Source: Otis tarda
Taxonomy: Eukaryota; Chordata; Aves; Otidiformes; Otididae
Assembly: GCA_026413225.1 (NCBI GenBank)
Contig: CM048553.1
Span: 139,384,690 to 139,448,689 of the forward strand
DNA length: 64,000 nt
Reading direction: 5' to 3'
Position 1 is the first letter of the stretch, and every line of letters begins with the position of its first letter. Made by a program: the position numbers and the translations under genes. Shown one piece after another: positions 24,592 to 35,395 of the stretch. Under the pieces are notes generated by a model that had not been told where the DNA came from, ran no database searches, and saw only the letters and a program-made list of their open reading frames with translations.

Positions 24592-25534
24592 TGTTCTGGT
24601 TTTGTTAGTGAGGGGGGGCCTAAGGTGGTAGCTTCTGTAGGAAACTGCTAGAAGTCGCTCCCCTTTGTTTAGTGGACTCGGCCGGGCCTAGGGCGGACCC
24701 GCTGCTGGCCAAGGCCGAGCCAATTGGTAGCAGAATGTCCCATGATAACGCCTCTGCGATAACATATTTAAGTAGGGGAAAACAGGAAAAAAAAGAGAGA
24801 AGATGTGAAGCAGCTGAGCGGGGGGCAGAGAGGGGGAGGTGTGAGCCTCGTGGGCCTTGCAGGCCTCACCCTCTGGCCTCCTGCCGGGCAGCTGACTGGG
24901 CCCAACTCGGCCCAGCCTGGCTGCAAGAAGCGGAGAGGAGATGAGAAGTGAACGAGATGTAAAAAGGATCCTGAGAGGCGTCTGCCAGCCTGTTGTAAGG
25001 AACGGCTGCAGACGCCAAGGTCAGTGAAGAAGGAGGGGGAGGAGTAATGCGGCTCCTGGCCAAGATTCCTCTGCAACTCGTGGTGAAGACCATGGTGGAG
25101 CGGGTTGTCCCCCTGCAGTCCATGGAGGTCCACGGAGGGGCAGAGATCCACCTGCAGCCCGTGGAGGACCCCACGCCGGAGCAGGTGGATGCCTGAAGGA
25201 GGCTGTGGCCTGTGGAGGGCCCGCTGGGACCGCTGTTCTAGAGGGACTGCACCCCGTGGAAGAGATGACCCATGCCGGAGCAGTTTCATGAAGGACTGTG
25301 GCCCGTGGGAGGGACCCCATGCTGGAGCAGAGGAGGAATGCGAGGAGTTCTTCCCCCGACGATGACACAGCGGCATAAAACAACGTGTGATGAACTGACC
25401 ATTCCCTTTCCCCCCCCCGTGCCACTCGGGAGGGGAAGGTAGTAGAGATAATGTTAAGCCGGGGAAGAGGGAGGGGTGGGGGGAGCAAGAGAGAGACTGC
25501 GTAGTCTGGTCCCGATCGGGGCTGATCTACGACA
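24592..25534 (+). repeat. 5' LTR (943 bp)
   Basis: Begins TGTTCTGG and ends CTACGACA (TG...CA). The upstream part has a CCAAT box (24720-24724) and a TATA-like TATTTAAG (24765-24772). A run of A and purines follows, then a GC-rich core. From about 25105 to 25340 there are degenerate repeats of roughly 40-60 bp sharing (g/c)ccgtggaggg and ccca(c/t)gc(c/t)ggagcag. No canonical AATAAA is visible; CATAAA occurs in 'gcggcataaaacaacg' near 25371. Compared with the 3' LTR it lacks about ten bases after 'gatgaactgac' and differs at roughly two dozen other positions, many of them CpG-type transitions. Confidence 0.93.
24720..24772 (+). promoter_or_regulatory. LTR promoter: CCAAT box and TATA-like box
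   Basis: CCAAT at 24720-24724 and TATTTAAG at 24765-24772, about 40 bp apart, sit about 130-180 bp into the LTR, the arrangement expected of a U3 core promoter. The same pair recurs in the 3' LTR (TATTTAAG at 26009-26016). Activity is inferred only. Confidence 0.6.
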
Positions 25535-25541
25535 GTTATTT

Positions 25542-25563
25542 TGGCACCCAACGTGGGGCTCGA
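25542..25563 (+). promoter_or_regulatory. Primer-binding site for tRNA-Lys(CUU)
   Basis: TGGCACCCAACGTGGGGC followed by TCGA. The complement of the vertebrate tRNA-Lys(CUU) 3' end, including CCA, agrees at 21 of 22 positions. The single difference (A for G in TGGCGCCC) lies in a CpG, the usual decay product. The PBS starts 7 bp after the LTR end, slightly farther than the 0-3 bp usual in retroviruses. The tRNA sequence is from memory. Confidence 0.88.
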
Positions 25564-25818
25564 GGAATTTGAGATAAGGATTGAGTTTAATTGGGAGCAG
25601 TAACGGGCAAAGCAGGGATTGAGCTTGACAAAAGAGCAAAATGATTATGGGGAATTTATGTTCTGATTGTGGTGAAGGGATAAGTGGTGAATTGTTTGTT
25701 AATTGTCTACCCACTCTTGGTGTTGTGAGGATATTATTTTGATTTTGGTGCGGGGAATTCTTTTTTCTTCTGTTGATGTATGTGTATTTTACTTATAATA
25801 CTTAAATACGTAATTAGC

Positions 25819-25835
25819 AGAGGCGAGGGGTGGAA
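25819..25835 (+). other. Polypurine tract
   Basis: AGAGGCGAGGGGTGGAA directly abuts the TG of the 3' LTR. It is purine-rich with two pyrimidine interruptions, as expected of a plus-strand primer site that has decayed slightly. Confidence 0.75.
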
Positions 25836-26787
25836 TGTTCTGGTTTTGTTAGTGAGGGGGGGCCTAAGGTGGTAGCTTCTGTAGGAAACTGCTAGAAGTC
25901 GCTCCCCTTTGTTTAGTGGACTCGGCCGGGCCTAGGGCGGACCCGCTGCTGGCCAAGGCCGAGCCAATTGGTAGGAGAACTTCCCGTGATAACGCCTCTG
26001 CGATAACGTATTTAAGTAGGGGAAAACAGGAAAAAAAAAAAAGGGAGAAGATGTGAAGCAGCTGAGCGGGGGGCAGAGAGGGGGAGGCGTGAGCCTCGTG
26101 GGCCTTGCAGGCCTCACCCTCTGGCCTCCCGCCGGGCAGCTGACTGGGCCCAACTCGGCCCAGCCTGGCTGCAAGAAGCAGAGAGGAGATGAGAAGTGAA
26201 CGAGATGTAAAAAGGATCCTGAGAGGCGTCTGCCAGCCTGTTGTAAGGAACGGCTGCAGACGCCAAGGTCAGTGAAGAAGGAGGGGGAGGAGTAATGCGG
26301 CTCCTGGCCAAGATTCCTCTGCAACTCGTGGTGAAGACCATGGTGGAGCGGGTTGTCCCCCTGCAGTCCATGGAGGTCCACGGAGGGGCAGAGATCCACC
26401 TGCAGCCCGTGGAGGACCCCACGCCAGAGCAGGTGGATGCCTGAAGGAGGCTGTGGCCCGTGGAGGGCCCGCTGGGACAGCTGTTCTAGAGGGACTGCAC
26501 CCCGTGGAAGAGATGACCCACGCCGGAGCAGTTTCACGAAGGACTGTGGCCCGTGGGAGGGACCCCACGCTGGAGCAGAGGAGGAATGCGAGGAGTTCTT
26601 CCCCCAAAGATGACACAGCGGCATAAAACAACGTGTGATGAACTGACTGCGACCCCCATTCCCTTTTCCCCCCCGTGCCGCTCGGGAGGGGAAGGTAGTA
26701 GAGATAATGTTAAGCCCGGGAAGAGGGGGTGGGGGGAGCGAGAGAGAGACTGCGTAGTCTGGTCCTGATCGGGGCTGATCTACGACA
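25836..26787 (+). repeat. 3' LTR (952 bp)
   Basis: Begins TGTTCTGG and ends CTACGACA, collinear with the 5' LTR throughout. It is longer because of an extra 'tgcgaccccc' block after 'gatgaactgac' and a longer A run near 26031, partly offset by shorter runs elsewhere. The extra block is also what I recall of the wider avian family, which suggests the 5' LTR lost it. The 230-, 120- and 102-aa minus-strand frames across it are shadows of the GC-rich repeats and recur in the 5' LTR. Confidence 0.93.
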
Positions 26788-26792
26788 GATTG
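26788..26792. repeat. Target-site duplication, right copy (GATTG)
   Basis: Exact copy of 24587-24591, immediately after the 3' LTR. Confidence 0.9.
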
Positions 26793-29754
26793 TTACTATT
26801 TTCTGTTATTAGAGGCCCTTGGCAACAGTGGGATAGCAGTGGGCATGTGACTAGCAGCAGCAGTTCCTGCCACAGACTAAATAGGCGAGGCGGGTGAATA
26901 GGAAAAAGGTTGCAACATGCAAGGCAGAGATCGAACTGTGTTAAATGGCAATGCTGAGGGCTGAACATGTCTCTTGGATCCCACAGCATTAGCCACAGCT
27001 TCAGTTTCTCTCAGCTACATCTTGCACACCTAAAGATATCACCAGTCCCATCACTGCAGGTTGCAACTATCCATGGGTCCAAGGCACCTGCTGTTTCCTG
27101 CTGCCGGGAATGAGATGCCTGGCACACAGCCCCACTGAACACCAGACCCTTGTCTAGGTGATTGCACTGAAGGTAAAAGTCTCTGTCTAGTCACCTGGCT
27201 TGAAAAATTGCTGTTGCTAAAAAGAAAATAAACTTTTTTTTTCCACTTCTGTTTGGAAGTTGATTTCCACCTGATTAGTGACAAACCCACACATGGTTCC
27301 CCCGCTCTAGCAACTCCTGGGTTGCTGTACCTCTTGGGGCACATTCCCAGTTTGTCCTTGTGCTCTCAGTCAGGGATGGTTTGAGCCATCTCAACATCTT
27401 TCTGGCTCCTTCTCATTAGCACTGAGAGTTCAGGTATTCGGAGACCTCTTGGAGTTCATTGTATATTGCCTTTCTTATCAATCTGTTATGTAAATATTCA
27501 GCACTTTGTGTAGGATATCTTGATAGCTTTCTCTCTCTTTATTTTTTTTATTTAAGATTTTTTTTTAATGTGGCTTTCTAGGAATAGATCACCTGCAGGG
27601 TGCCAGCTTTCCATGTGACTTTTTATTTTAGGGAATGAGGTGGTTAGGATTCAGCCACTAAGGTAACTAAAGAGTGCTTCTTCATCAGAAGCAATGTTGT
27701 CTCTGAGCTGAGGTCAGCTTCAGGACTTCTGTGCAACCTGCAGTGCAAGTGATTCTGAGAGGGCTCTCTAGTGAGAAGTTAACTGACCATCATGACGAGA
27801 TCCAAAGATGGGGACGGTCTAGCAGTGCCCACATCAGCCTGAGGCTTGCAAAGGATGCACAAGGAGAGGACAATCAACACAGCAAAGGGTGCCAGCACTT
27901 CTCTTTGGGAACAGCCGATCAGCACTTTCTGCTGTTTGGGACCACCAGTCAGGCAACAGTGCTGCCTCGTTTTCTTGGAAGAAAAACTGGTTCCTTCTGC
28001 AAGGGGTTTCTGTTACAGCTGTGTTCAGCAGCTTGATCATCACTTATGAGGCTGCTAATAACCTACGATCAAAAAGGCAAACTGTGATGCAGGCAAAAAT
28101 AATTGAAATCTCAACTCTTTCCAGAACTTACTTAGTTTCCCACCCATGTAAGTGATTGCTGGGATTTCATAGGATGCTGAGCTGGTTTGAATTCCTGCAT
28201 GCATTTAGGATTGGAGAGGCTGAAGTAAAATAGGAAGATATCTATACCAGGTAGGAGGACCAAACCTTTTGATGCTGTCTCTGGCAAGGTCCAAAATGAG
28301 AACCATGAGGAGCAAAATGAGAGGAAACAGGAAGATTTTTTTTCTGCTTTTAATTGGATTACTGCAAGTGAACTGTATTCAGATTGTAGCTTCTTAACAT
28401 ATTAGTGAGTATGTTTTGATTTTTGCTGCTCCTATTTGACTGTTATCTGAATGTGATGTTGCTTTGGACTGAAGCCTCTGTATCAGCAACATGTAGCTTA
28501 TGATGCATCTGCCCTACCATGCAGAAATTAATGAAGTTGTTAGATGGTGTGCAGCTTGCTGTGTTTTTAGAATATCTGTAATAACGGCTCTTCAAACCGT
28601 CTCTTCCAAGAGAAGAGTCTGCAAACACCTTTTCAAAGTCCATTTGTAATGTTTGCTTTTTCCATTGGACTACATCTTTGTACATGATGCTTCCTCGAAA
28701 AATGTCAAATTCTAACAAGAGGGAATTTAACCTGTTGGCTGATATGAATTCTTTGTGGGTTTTTTTCTGATGAAAATATAAACATGCATATATGTATACA
28801 CATATACACACACCTATACAAGTATATATAAACATGTATATGGGAATGCTGCTATCTATTGCATGAAATTATAGAGATAGCACAGTGACAATTAAACGGA
28901 ACATGATCTTACAGGGTTGTGAAGTTAACAGTGGGTTTTTTCCCCACTATTTGGGTAAAGGACAAGATTGAAAAGATACATAAACAGCTACTGCCTTGTC
29001 ATGGGGCTGGCAAGTAACACAAGCTTTCCAAGGAGCTTTTAGTTGAGAGTCCAGTGTTGGACATCAGCACAGATTGGATAAACAGTTTTTTGTACCGATA
29101 ACCCCTTGAAATCCTCTTTCCAATAGACTCCCCTGAATCAGAAGTTGATAAATAGCTTGTATAACACATTTGTCCTGTGATTTACTCTGGAATCTACAGA
29201 AGTGTGACAGTGGAGCTGGCTCAAGGCTTGGAACTCTTAAACCATCCTGGTGTCAGAAAACCACATTGTTTTTATTGAATCAGACACGCTAAGCAAAGCT
29301 CTTTACATTGCTTTCCCGCAGCTGCAGCCAGTCTGTATGCTTGTGCAATAAGTCATCATCCATCAGCGTAGGTGGCAAAGAATAGGACCAGGCCAGACAA
29401 GCAGCCAGTTTTCACATCTCTTCTGGGTCTGTCTCATATATAAAAATATATAGTGTCATCGACCATTGGACAATGCAGACCGACACTCAATGGACCTGTT
29501 CATTGTTCACAGTGCGGTTAGAGGGCTGTGGTCTGTGTGCAGCAGGAGTCCACAGCTCCATGACTTTCAGATACCAGGCTAAGGATAAGCTTTTTTCTAC
29601 AAGAGACTGCTCACTCTTTTGTCCTTTGAAAATTCTCGAGCAAATACAGTGTCTTTCTCCATGCTGTCCTGATGAAGTTGAGGACATCCCATTCTGGTCC
29701 ATCATCTAAGACATCAATAAGTTGTAGATAATCCAGGATCAAACAGCCTAAGCC
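26793..29754. other. Unique DNA, no gene seen
   Basis: Contains a T-rich patch (27540-27568) and an imperfect TA/CA-rich stretch (28775-28840). 27731-28155 has overlapping open frames of 67-101 aa in different frames without motifs. A 130-aa minus-strand frame (28443-28835) starts in the TA/CA-rich stretch and has no family likeness. Confidence 0.5.
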
Positions 29755-29928
29755 CTGGGCTATCCATGATCCTCATAATCTCAAAGTCACCATCCCCGGA
29801 GGTGTTAAAAAACTGTGTAGACGTGGCACTTGGGACATGTTTTAGTGGACATGGTGGTGCTGAGTTGATTGTTGGACTTGATGATCTTAGAAGTAGTTTC
29901 CAACCTTAATGATTCTATGATTCTATGA
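29755..29928 (+). mobile_element. CR1 LINE 3' tail, sense
   Basis: Matches the CR1 3' end: 'tcaccatccccggaggtgtt', 'gtagacgtggcacttgggac', 'atgttttagtggacatggtg', 'ttggacttgatgatcttaga', 'ccaaccttaatgattctatg' and a second 'attctatg'. The octamer tail is intact with two copies. It is a different subfamily from the 22.0 and 63.4 kb copies (the text before the tail differs) and the same type as the antisense copy at 61.4 kb. Confidence 0.93.
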
Positions 29929-29971
29929 AAGCTAAATAAAAAAATCAAATTTATTTGTAGTTAGTCAAGCA

Positions 29972-30021
29972 CAGGAATTTGGTTCTACAGGCAGCTCAGG
30001 AATTTGGTTCTGCAGGTGGCT
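29972..30021. repeat. 25-bp tandem duplication
   Basis: Two adjacent 25-bp units beginning caggaatttggttct, with three mismatches between them. Confidence 0.9.
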
Positions 30022-33000
30022 CTAGACATTGCAAGTAAAATGACTGAGACACTGTAGACAACAGTCCAGCTTTTTTTCTGAAGCCCATGACTGCCCTCCT
30101 GATGTAAAAGAAGCATCCACAATAGTGCGTACCACACCACATGATGTGTTTGCTACTGCATCTACGCTTATTCAAATCACTTCCCCTTGGCCCAGTGACT
30201 TTTCATATCTGTTGTGGAGGCAGAGACTTCTGCTGAAATTTAGCTAAATGCCCTATTCTTCCATAGTGGTTCACACTCAGTTTTCTTCATTGGAGCAGCC
30301 AGGTCATTCGCACTGTGCCACATGGATTCATGAGGGCTGCCTCTTTTCCCTTGCTAGGTAGTAATTCACAGAGCTTATGATGTGTGTTAGTGTTACTGTA
30401 ATTCTCCATTAATCATTATCATAAACAACATAATTGCTGGTTTAGTGTACTCTGGATTATCATTTGTATGCTTATTACAGCCAACTTAGTATCATCAGTG
30501 ATGGTTAAAAGCTTCTGCAAGATCAGGATCAAGTGGGAATACACTCAAATCCTTTCAATTTGCCAAGCTCTGACTGACATGTAATGATCTGCTATTTTAA
30601 AGAAGCAGCACAGTATTTGTTGACTCACCTGGCCATTTTCCATGCTGCTGAAATGTATACTGTTCATCTACCACATTTATTCTAGGTGAAAAAAATCTTT
30701 TAAACTAAGAGTGTGCTATTGTGTTTGTCACTGGCAAGGAGGAATGTCTTAGGAGGCAGACTTGCCTGCACATCCACTGCGGTGTTTAGACACAGTATTT
30801 CTTCAAAAGCTCATTGCTGCTAATAGTAACTGCACAGTTTTCAGACAATGTAGTCCTGGCAGTAAAAGGAACCACAGATTCCCCCAAGGCTCTGCAGGGA
30901 TACGTTAGGTGGATTCAGAGTCACCAGAGATATCTGCATCACTGATTTGTCTGTGCAGTGACTAGAAAGTAGGAGAAGGGAGTTCAGGACTGCCTCCCCA
31001 GGAAGGACCAGTGCGCACAATGCATGACCATACTTGCAGCAATCCAGCCAGTGTCATCCCCAAATGCACCGGAGGGCTGGGTCCTGTTTTCTCTTTCACC
31101 TCCTACCTTACCCCCAGTATTTGTGCTGCTCCCTCTGCTGTCACCCATCTCACCCACACCACTCCCTCTCCAGCCACTCTTGCAGTTTTACTAGCTGATT
31201 TCATTCTGGATTCTTCTTTTGCTTTTTCTATACTGATGGAGGTATTTTTCTATACTGTACCTGTGTGGACAAAATCATGCAGGCCAGCAGCCACTGGGAC
31301 TCCTTGGGAGCAGAAAGTCTAACAGAGTAAGCCCTGGTTTCCTGATCCCTGCACCAGTGAATACATGCATTTTAAGAGGAACATAAACAGAGCTTCTCCT
31401 GACTACAGGGCAGCCAGGGAGATGCAGCTGAACTTGCAAGACAGTCAGCCTTCTTGGTAGACGCCTGGGCTAGCAGCCAGGTGACTCAGATTTAATTTAC
31501 AGTTAAGTCATCTATGTTTATTTCTCAGAAAATACATATTAAAAAAAATTCTGAAATTAAAACATGGCTAAAACTCTCTACAGTAAACAGAGGTCTTTAA
31601 AGGAAAGAATGGCTGCCAGCTTTGCTTTTTGTTCAAGCTGTAACAGATTTGAAGTTTATTTTATACCCAAGGCTTAAAATGATGCTTGAGACAGTTCTTC
31701 AAAAGGAGCTGCACATCTGTGGAAGCACTCGCGGAATACTTCAGATAATGCTAAATCTGGGTCGGATGCCCCAGAGATCAAGCCAAAGAGAGAAGTGATT
31801 GTTTTGCTTTTGATATCTACACCCAACCCCCCTTAAAATGGGTGACATTTCAGCTGCAGGCACATTATCAGTAGCCTGAGATCAGAATAGCTGTCAAGTA
31901 CTTTCAATTTGGACTAAAAAACAAACAAGCAATAGAGGTCATGAGTTAAAAATGTAGGACATGCTGTTAAGGCTCTCAGAGCTCGCTGTTCTCCCACAGA
32001 GAGGAAGCTGTAACATCTCTCCATATAATTTGTATATCATGGTGGTGAAGGAAGCTCTAACACAGACCAACCACTATTCCAGAGAATGCTTCTGCTGTGT
32101 AATTACTTGAAAAACGAAACTCTGTAGGACAGGGAGGTTAACAGGACAGACTGATTTTTCTCAGGGTTCTCAGAACTATGTCTTCAGCAGAGCCTGTGTG
32201 AAACTGGTCTGTCCCTGTCCTCACAAGATGGGAACAAAATGGATTCATGCTGACTGTATTGAGTCTCCTGTGTCATGCAGTGTGGGACATCCTGGTGCAG
32301 AGGGGCAAACTGCATTTTGTAGCTCAAGAGTCTAGATTTTCTTTTCAAAACTCCAGAGGTCTTAGGCAATAAAGTGAGTCAAATTTACTGAATTTTGCCT
32401 TAAGGATAATTTTCTCTCAAAGAAGCTTTTTTTAATAGGAATGACAGAGGGTTTCATTAGTTAGTGCTGAAAGGAGAGAAGGCCCCTCCACCAGACTTTG
32501 GCTGAATGAAGAGTCCATGAAGTCTTCTGCTTGTCTTAATCCCCCTGTGTTGTTCTGTAGATGAGTGCTGAGGATTTACGTCTCCTAAAGCATGACTGGT
32601 GTCTCCAACACTACCTTCTGACCTAACAAATCTCAGTCCTCACACTCTGAGCTCCCTTCTTTGAGGGCCCTGGAAGACCACAGGTGTTCATATCCCATCC
32701 TGCTGCCTTCTAAACACTCAGAATCACTTTTTTTTTCTTTTTTTTTTTTACACACCTATCTATCTTCCTCCTCTCAATCTCAGTGTTAGGAATCAAGGGA
32801 TATGGTAGTCTATTCCAAGCAGCCCTTGCAGGTGGTGTCTTCAATGTGAGAAATCCCTTCCCTGTCTTTCAGTGGACAAACTTCACCCTGTCAAGAAGTG
32901 TTTCAGGACTGTCTTTTGTATAATTCCTTATTCCGGCAGCCAGGCTAGACTTAGCAGATCTTTATGAAAATTGTTTCCTTCTGTTCACAAGGTAGGAATG

Positions 33001-34260
33001 AAGATACTTCTCAAGCTACTCCTAGATCTTTCTTACACCTTTCCATCACAATCTTTGAAGATGTATCAGACGAGTAACACCAAGTACCACTAGTAGTGTG
33101 AAAACTTGCCATATGCTGACAAAAGTGAGCTGATAGTCCCAACATCCCAAACATATATACATCTCCATGCAGGTGGAATCCATTGCGTTTCCTGATTCTG
33201 TGAGGTCCTGAAGGGAGCTGAGGGCTAGTCAGAACACCTTACCCTGCTGCAGAGCCTAGAAGAGCTTTGGTGACCTGAGGTTTGTAGTGGAGATCACAGA
33301 GCCCAACTCCAGAGTTCACTGCATATTCTTTCTGTATCCTTTCCCTGGCTCCCAGGAAAAGTGGAGGAATGGTTTGCTTTGTCTTAAAGCCTTTTATTCT
33401 ACCAGTCCTCTGTGGATATGCAATAGTTTACAGAAGCAGGTTTGAGGAGACCGGCTAGCTAGGGTAGGTGAGCAGTAGCAGTGTCTTGCCTGGGATGGAG
33501 AGCAGGGAGCTCCCTCTATTGATTTTCCAAGTCTTAGGATTTTCCTTGGGTTCTCTATGTCCTTCGCTGCGGAGAAGCATGAAGCTTTGTGTTAATTCCC
33601 TGCTACCAATATTCACTCAATGTAATGGCTTCTTAGGCATTGGGATGCACCCATATCACCTAATTACTGACATCTTGAAGTCAGGTGTCTAATCTAATTG
33701 CTTGGCTTCAGTGGAGAGAAATGGCTGTCTCCAGGTTGAGTAATTTGAGCTGCCTTAGGCATTTATTTTAGGAAAAGTTGTCCTTGGAAGGTAACCATCC
33801 CTCTGTATTGGTTGTAGGCTGGATGCTGAGTTTTTAGGCAGAGAAGTTGGATCCCACAGCAGACAACTTTTTCTGACTGACCTCTTAAGAAAGAATATTT
33901 CTTGCCTTTTTGTTTTCTTTCTTTTCTTTTTCTCTAACATGAAACAAAATCTGCTTGCAGTAACACACTGTGATCATTTAAGGACTACGCAGTCAATACG
34001 TTCAAATGTTTATTTATAAACTACGGTCCTCCTCAGTGTACTTGTTGGCCTTGCTCATTAAACTACAATGTTTCATTTCTCTTAGTTTTCCTGTATTTTT
34101 GCTATAAACTATTTAAGAGATTTAGAATTTTGCTTATCACCTCTGTTTACAGGGTCTACCACTCATCTGGAAATGTAAAAAGCTATATTGTTAGCCTACA
34201 ACTTCAGATGTCAGCTCTGAGACAAATATGGTTGTAGTGGATATAGGTTAGGGAGAAAGA
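30022..34260. other. Unique DNA, no gene seen
   Basis: A T-rich run lies at 32728-32749. The tract at 33896-33960 is polypyrimidine followed by TTGCAG and resembles a splice acceptor, but no exon frame follows that I can support. No repeat recognised. Confidence 0.5.
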
Positions 34261-34281
34261 GATTCATTACCTTGCAAGAAT

Positions 34282-34303
34282 AAAAAAAAAAAAAAAAAAA
34301 AAA
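34282..34303. repeat. Poly-A tract (22 A)
   Basis: Uninterrupted run of 22 A. I see no processed-pseudogene body upstream. Confidence 0.9.
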
Positions 34304-34560
34304 GAAGGTAAGAAGAGTATGAGATGCTCTGAAACTATGGGAATAGGGAACCAGATAAGTCCTTGTGGAGAGAAAGAAATGAAACATTTGCTATAATGGA
34401 GCTGCTGTACTGTAAGAGCAAAACAAGTTAAAATTTTCCATTAAAGGATGAGCTATTTTTTTTTTTGCTGATGGAGATACCATAAAAAAGATGCAGCCTT
34501 GCTGGAGAGAATTAAGGTGTACCTGATGCTGTGAGACACAACATGTCACAGGCAACATGG

Positions 34561-34585
34561 AATATTCCCTATAGTAGGGAATATT
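34561..34585. repeat. Perfect hairpin, 11-bp stem, 3-base loop
   Basis: AATATTCCCTA, loop TAG, TAGGGAATATT. Part of the right arm (tagggaa) is repeated again directly afterwards. Confidence 0.95.
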
Positions 34586-35069
34586 AGGGAACAGAGAAAA
34601 AGCAACACCTTGCATGGAGTTGGAGGCCACGTCTTAGTGGCAACGAGTTAGGAGAGGTGGGAGATGCGTTGATTTTGAAGTGTGCTTTCCTCTCCCGCTC
34701 ACTGCAATTCTGGTGAAGGATGCTGTCCTGCTTTTCCAATGGGTGGTCTCCAAAGCCTTCCGTGTTTGTCAGGGCTGTTGGAGCTTTGTTCGATTTACCT
34801 GTGGGCAGCCCTGTGTTCATGATGGGAGTCTTAGTTCACAGGGAAAGCAGGTAGCCACCTGTGGAAGTTACTGTGACCTTCAGAGACATTCTTACACATT
34901 TCAAAAACACAACATTAAAACTGCCACTGACGCTCAGACTATGAACCTGTAGGTTACATCAGGACCCTTGTGTCAGGGCCCTGAGCGCACCCCCAGCCCT
35001 GACCGCCTCTGCCCACCCTGCCCAGGACTCCCATGTCCAGCCCTAGGGCCTCAATCCCTGCCCGAGCAA

Positions 35070-35395
35070 TCCCACTGCAGGGCCGGCTTCCAGCTCCCCG
35101 CAGCCTGGCCCTGCCCGGCTACCGGCCCCGCCGAGCCGCCCGCCGCCAGCCTGCCCTGGCGCTGAGGGGTTGGCGGCGGGGCAGGGAGTTTGGCGGTGCC
35201 AGGGCAGGGCCCTGGGGGGTGCCCGGCGGGCCGCCGGCGCAGGCCGAGGGCCGGGGCGGCAGCAGCCCCAGCACCCCGCTAGATGTCCCCCGCCGTGTGC
35301 GCAAAATGGCTGCGGGCAGCCGCGGCGGGGGGGCGGGGAACCGCGGGGGTGGGACCCGGGCGGGCACGGCTGCCACAGCACCGCTGCACTGCCTG
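35070..35395. promoter_or_regulatory. CpG island, candidate promoter or first exon
   Basis: By hand count there are about 34 CpGs in 35101-35400, while the flanks have only a few. G+C is very high. A YY1-type motif (AAAATGGCTGC, 35303-35313) overlaps an ATG at 35306 with A at -3 and G at +4. That frame codes 31 residues beginning MAAGSRGGG and stops at 35399-35401. Longer open frames of 105-123 aa cross the island on both strands, but GC-rich DNA lacks stops by composition. An AATAAA occurs at 35499-35504. Islands like this usually mark promoters of widely expressed genes or long non-coding RNAs; the direction of transcription cannot be decided here. Confidence 0.75.

Larger units (their letters stand above)
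25535..25835 (+). mobile_element. ERV internal region (301 bp), no viral genes
   Basis: Contains a 7-bp spacer, the PBS, an AT-rich leader-like stretch and the purine tract. The only open frame of note runs from ATG 25641 to TGA 25742 (33 codons). A second ATG in frame at 25647 begins M-G-N, the kind of N-terminus that is myristoylated in many Gag proteins. This may be the remnant start of gag or chance. No zinc knuckle, protease, reverse transcriptase, integrase or envelope motif is present. Confidence 0.85.
24592..26787 (+). mobile_element. Short non-autonomous endogenous retrovirus, complete ends
   Basis: A 2196-bp element with two LTRs in direct orientation (943 and 952 bp), a primer-binding site, a 301-bp internal segment, a purine tract and matching 5-bp flanking duplications. 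There is no space for gag, pol or env, so it must have been mobilised by proteins from another element (TRIM-like organisation), or it is a large internal deletion that occurred before or after integration. By my recollection, the GC-rich repeated core of the LTR (gtgggagggacccca.gctggagcag) and the phrase 'acaacgtgtgatgaactgac' resemble a widespread avian ERV LTR family often classed as ERVL. Orientation is set by the PBS lying after the left LTR. LTR divergence is low, so the insertion is much younger than the other repeats here. Confidence 0.92.

Noticed and set aside
24768..25551. Minus-strand frames of 176 and 202 aa near 25 kb
   Set aside because: They lie inside the GC-rich repeats of the 5' LTR and recur in the 3' LTR. 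They are antisense shadows of a retroviral LTR and not genes.
25932..26624. 230-aa minus-strand frame
   Set aside because: Antisense of the 3' LTR, same frame family as in the 5' LTR.
33896..33960. Polypyrimidine tract ending in TTGCAG (acceptor-like)
   Set aside because: No supported exon frame follows and no donor partner can be assigned.
34261..34303. Poly-A run as the tail of a processed pseudogene
   Set aside because: No coding-like or gene-like sequence upstream and no visible target duplication.
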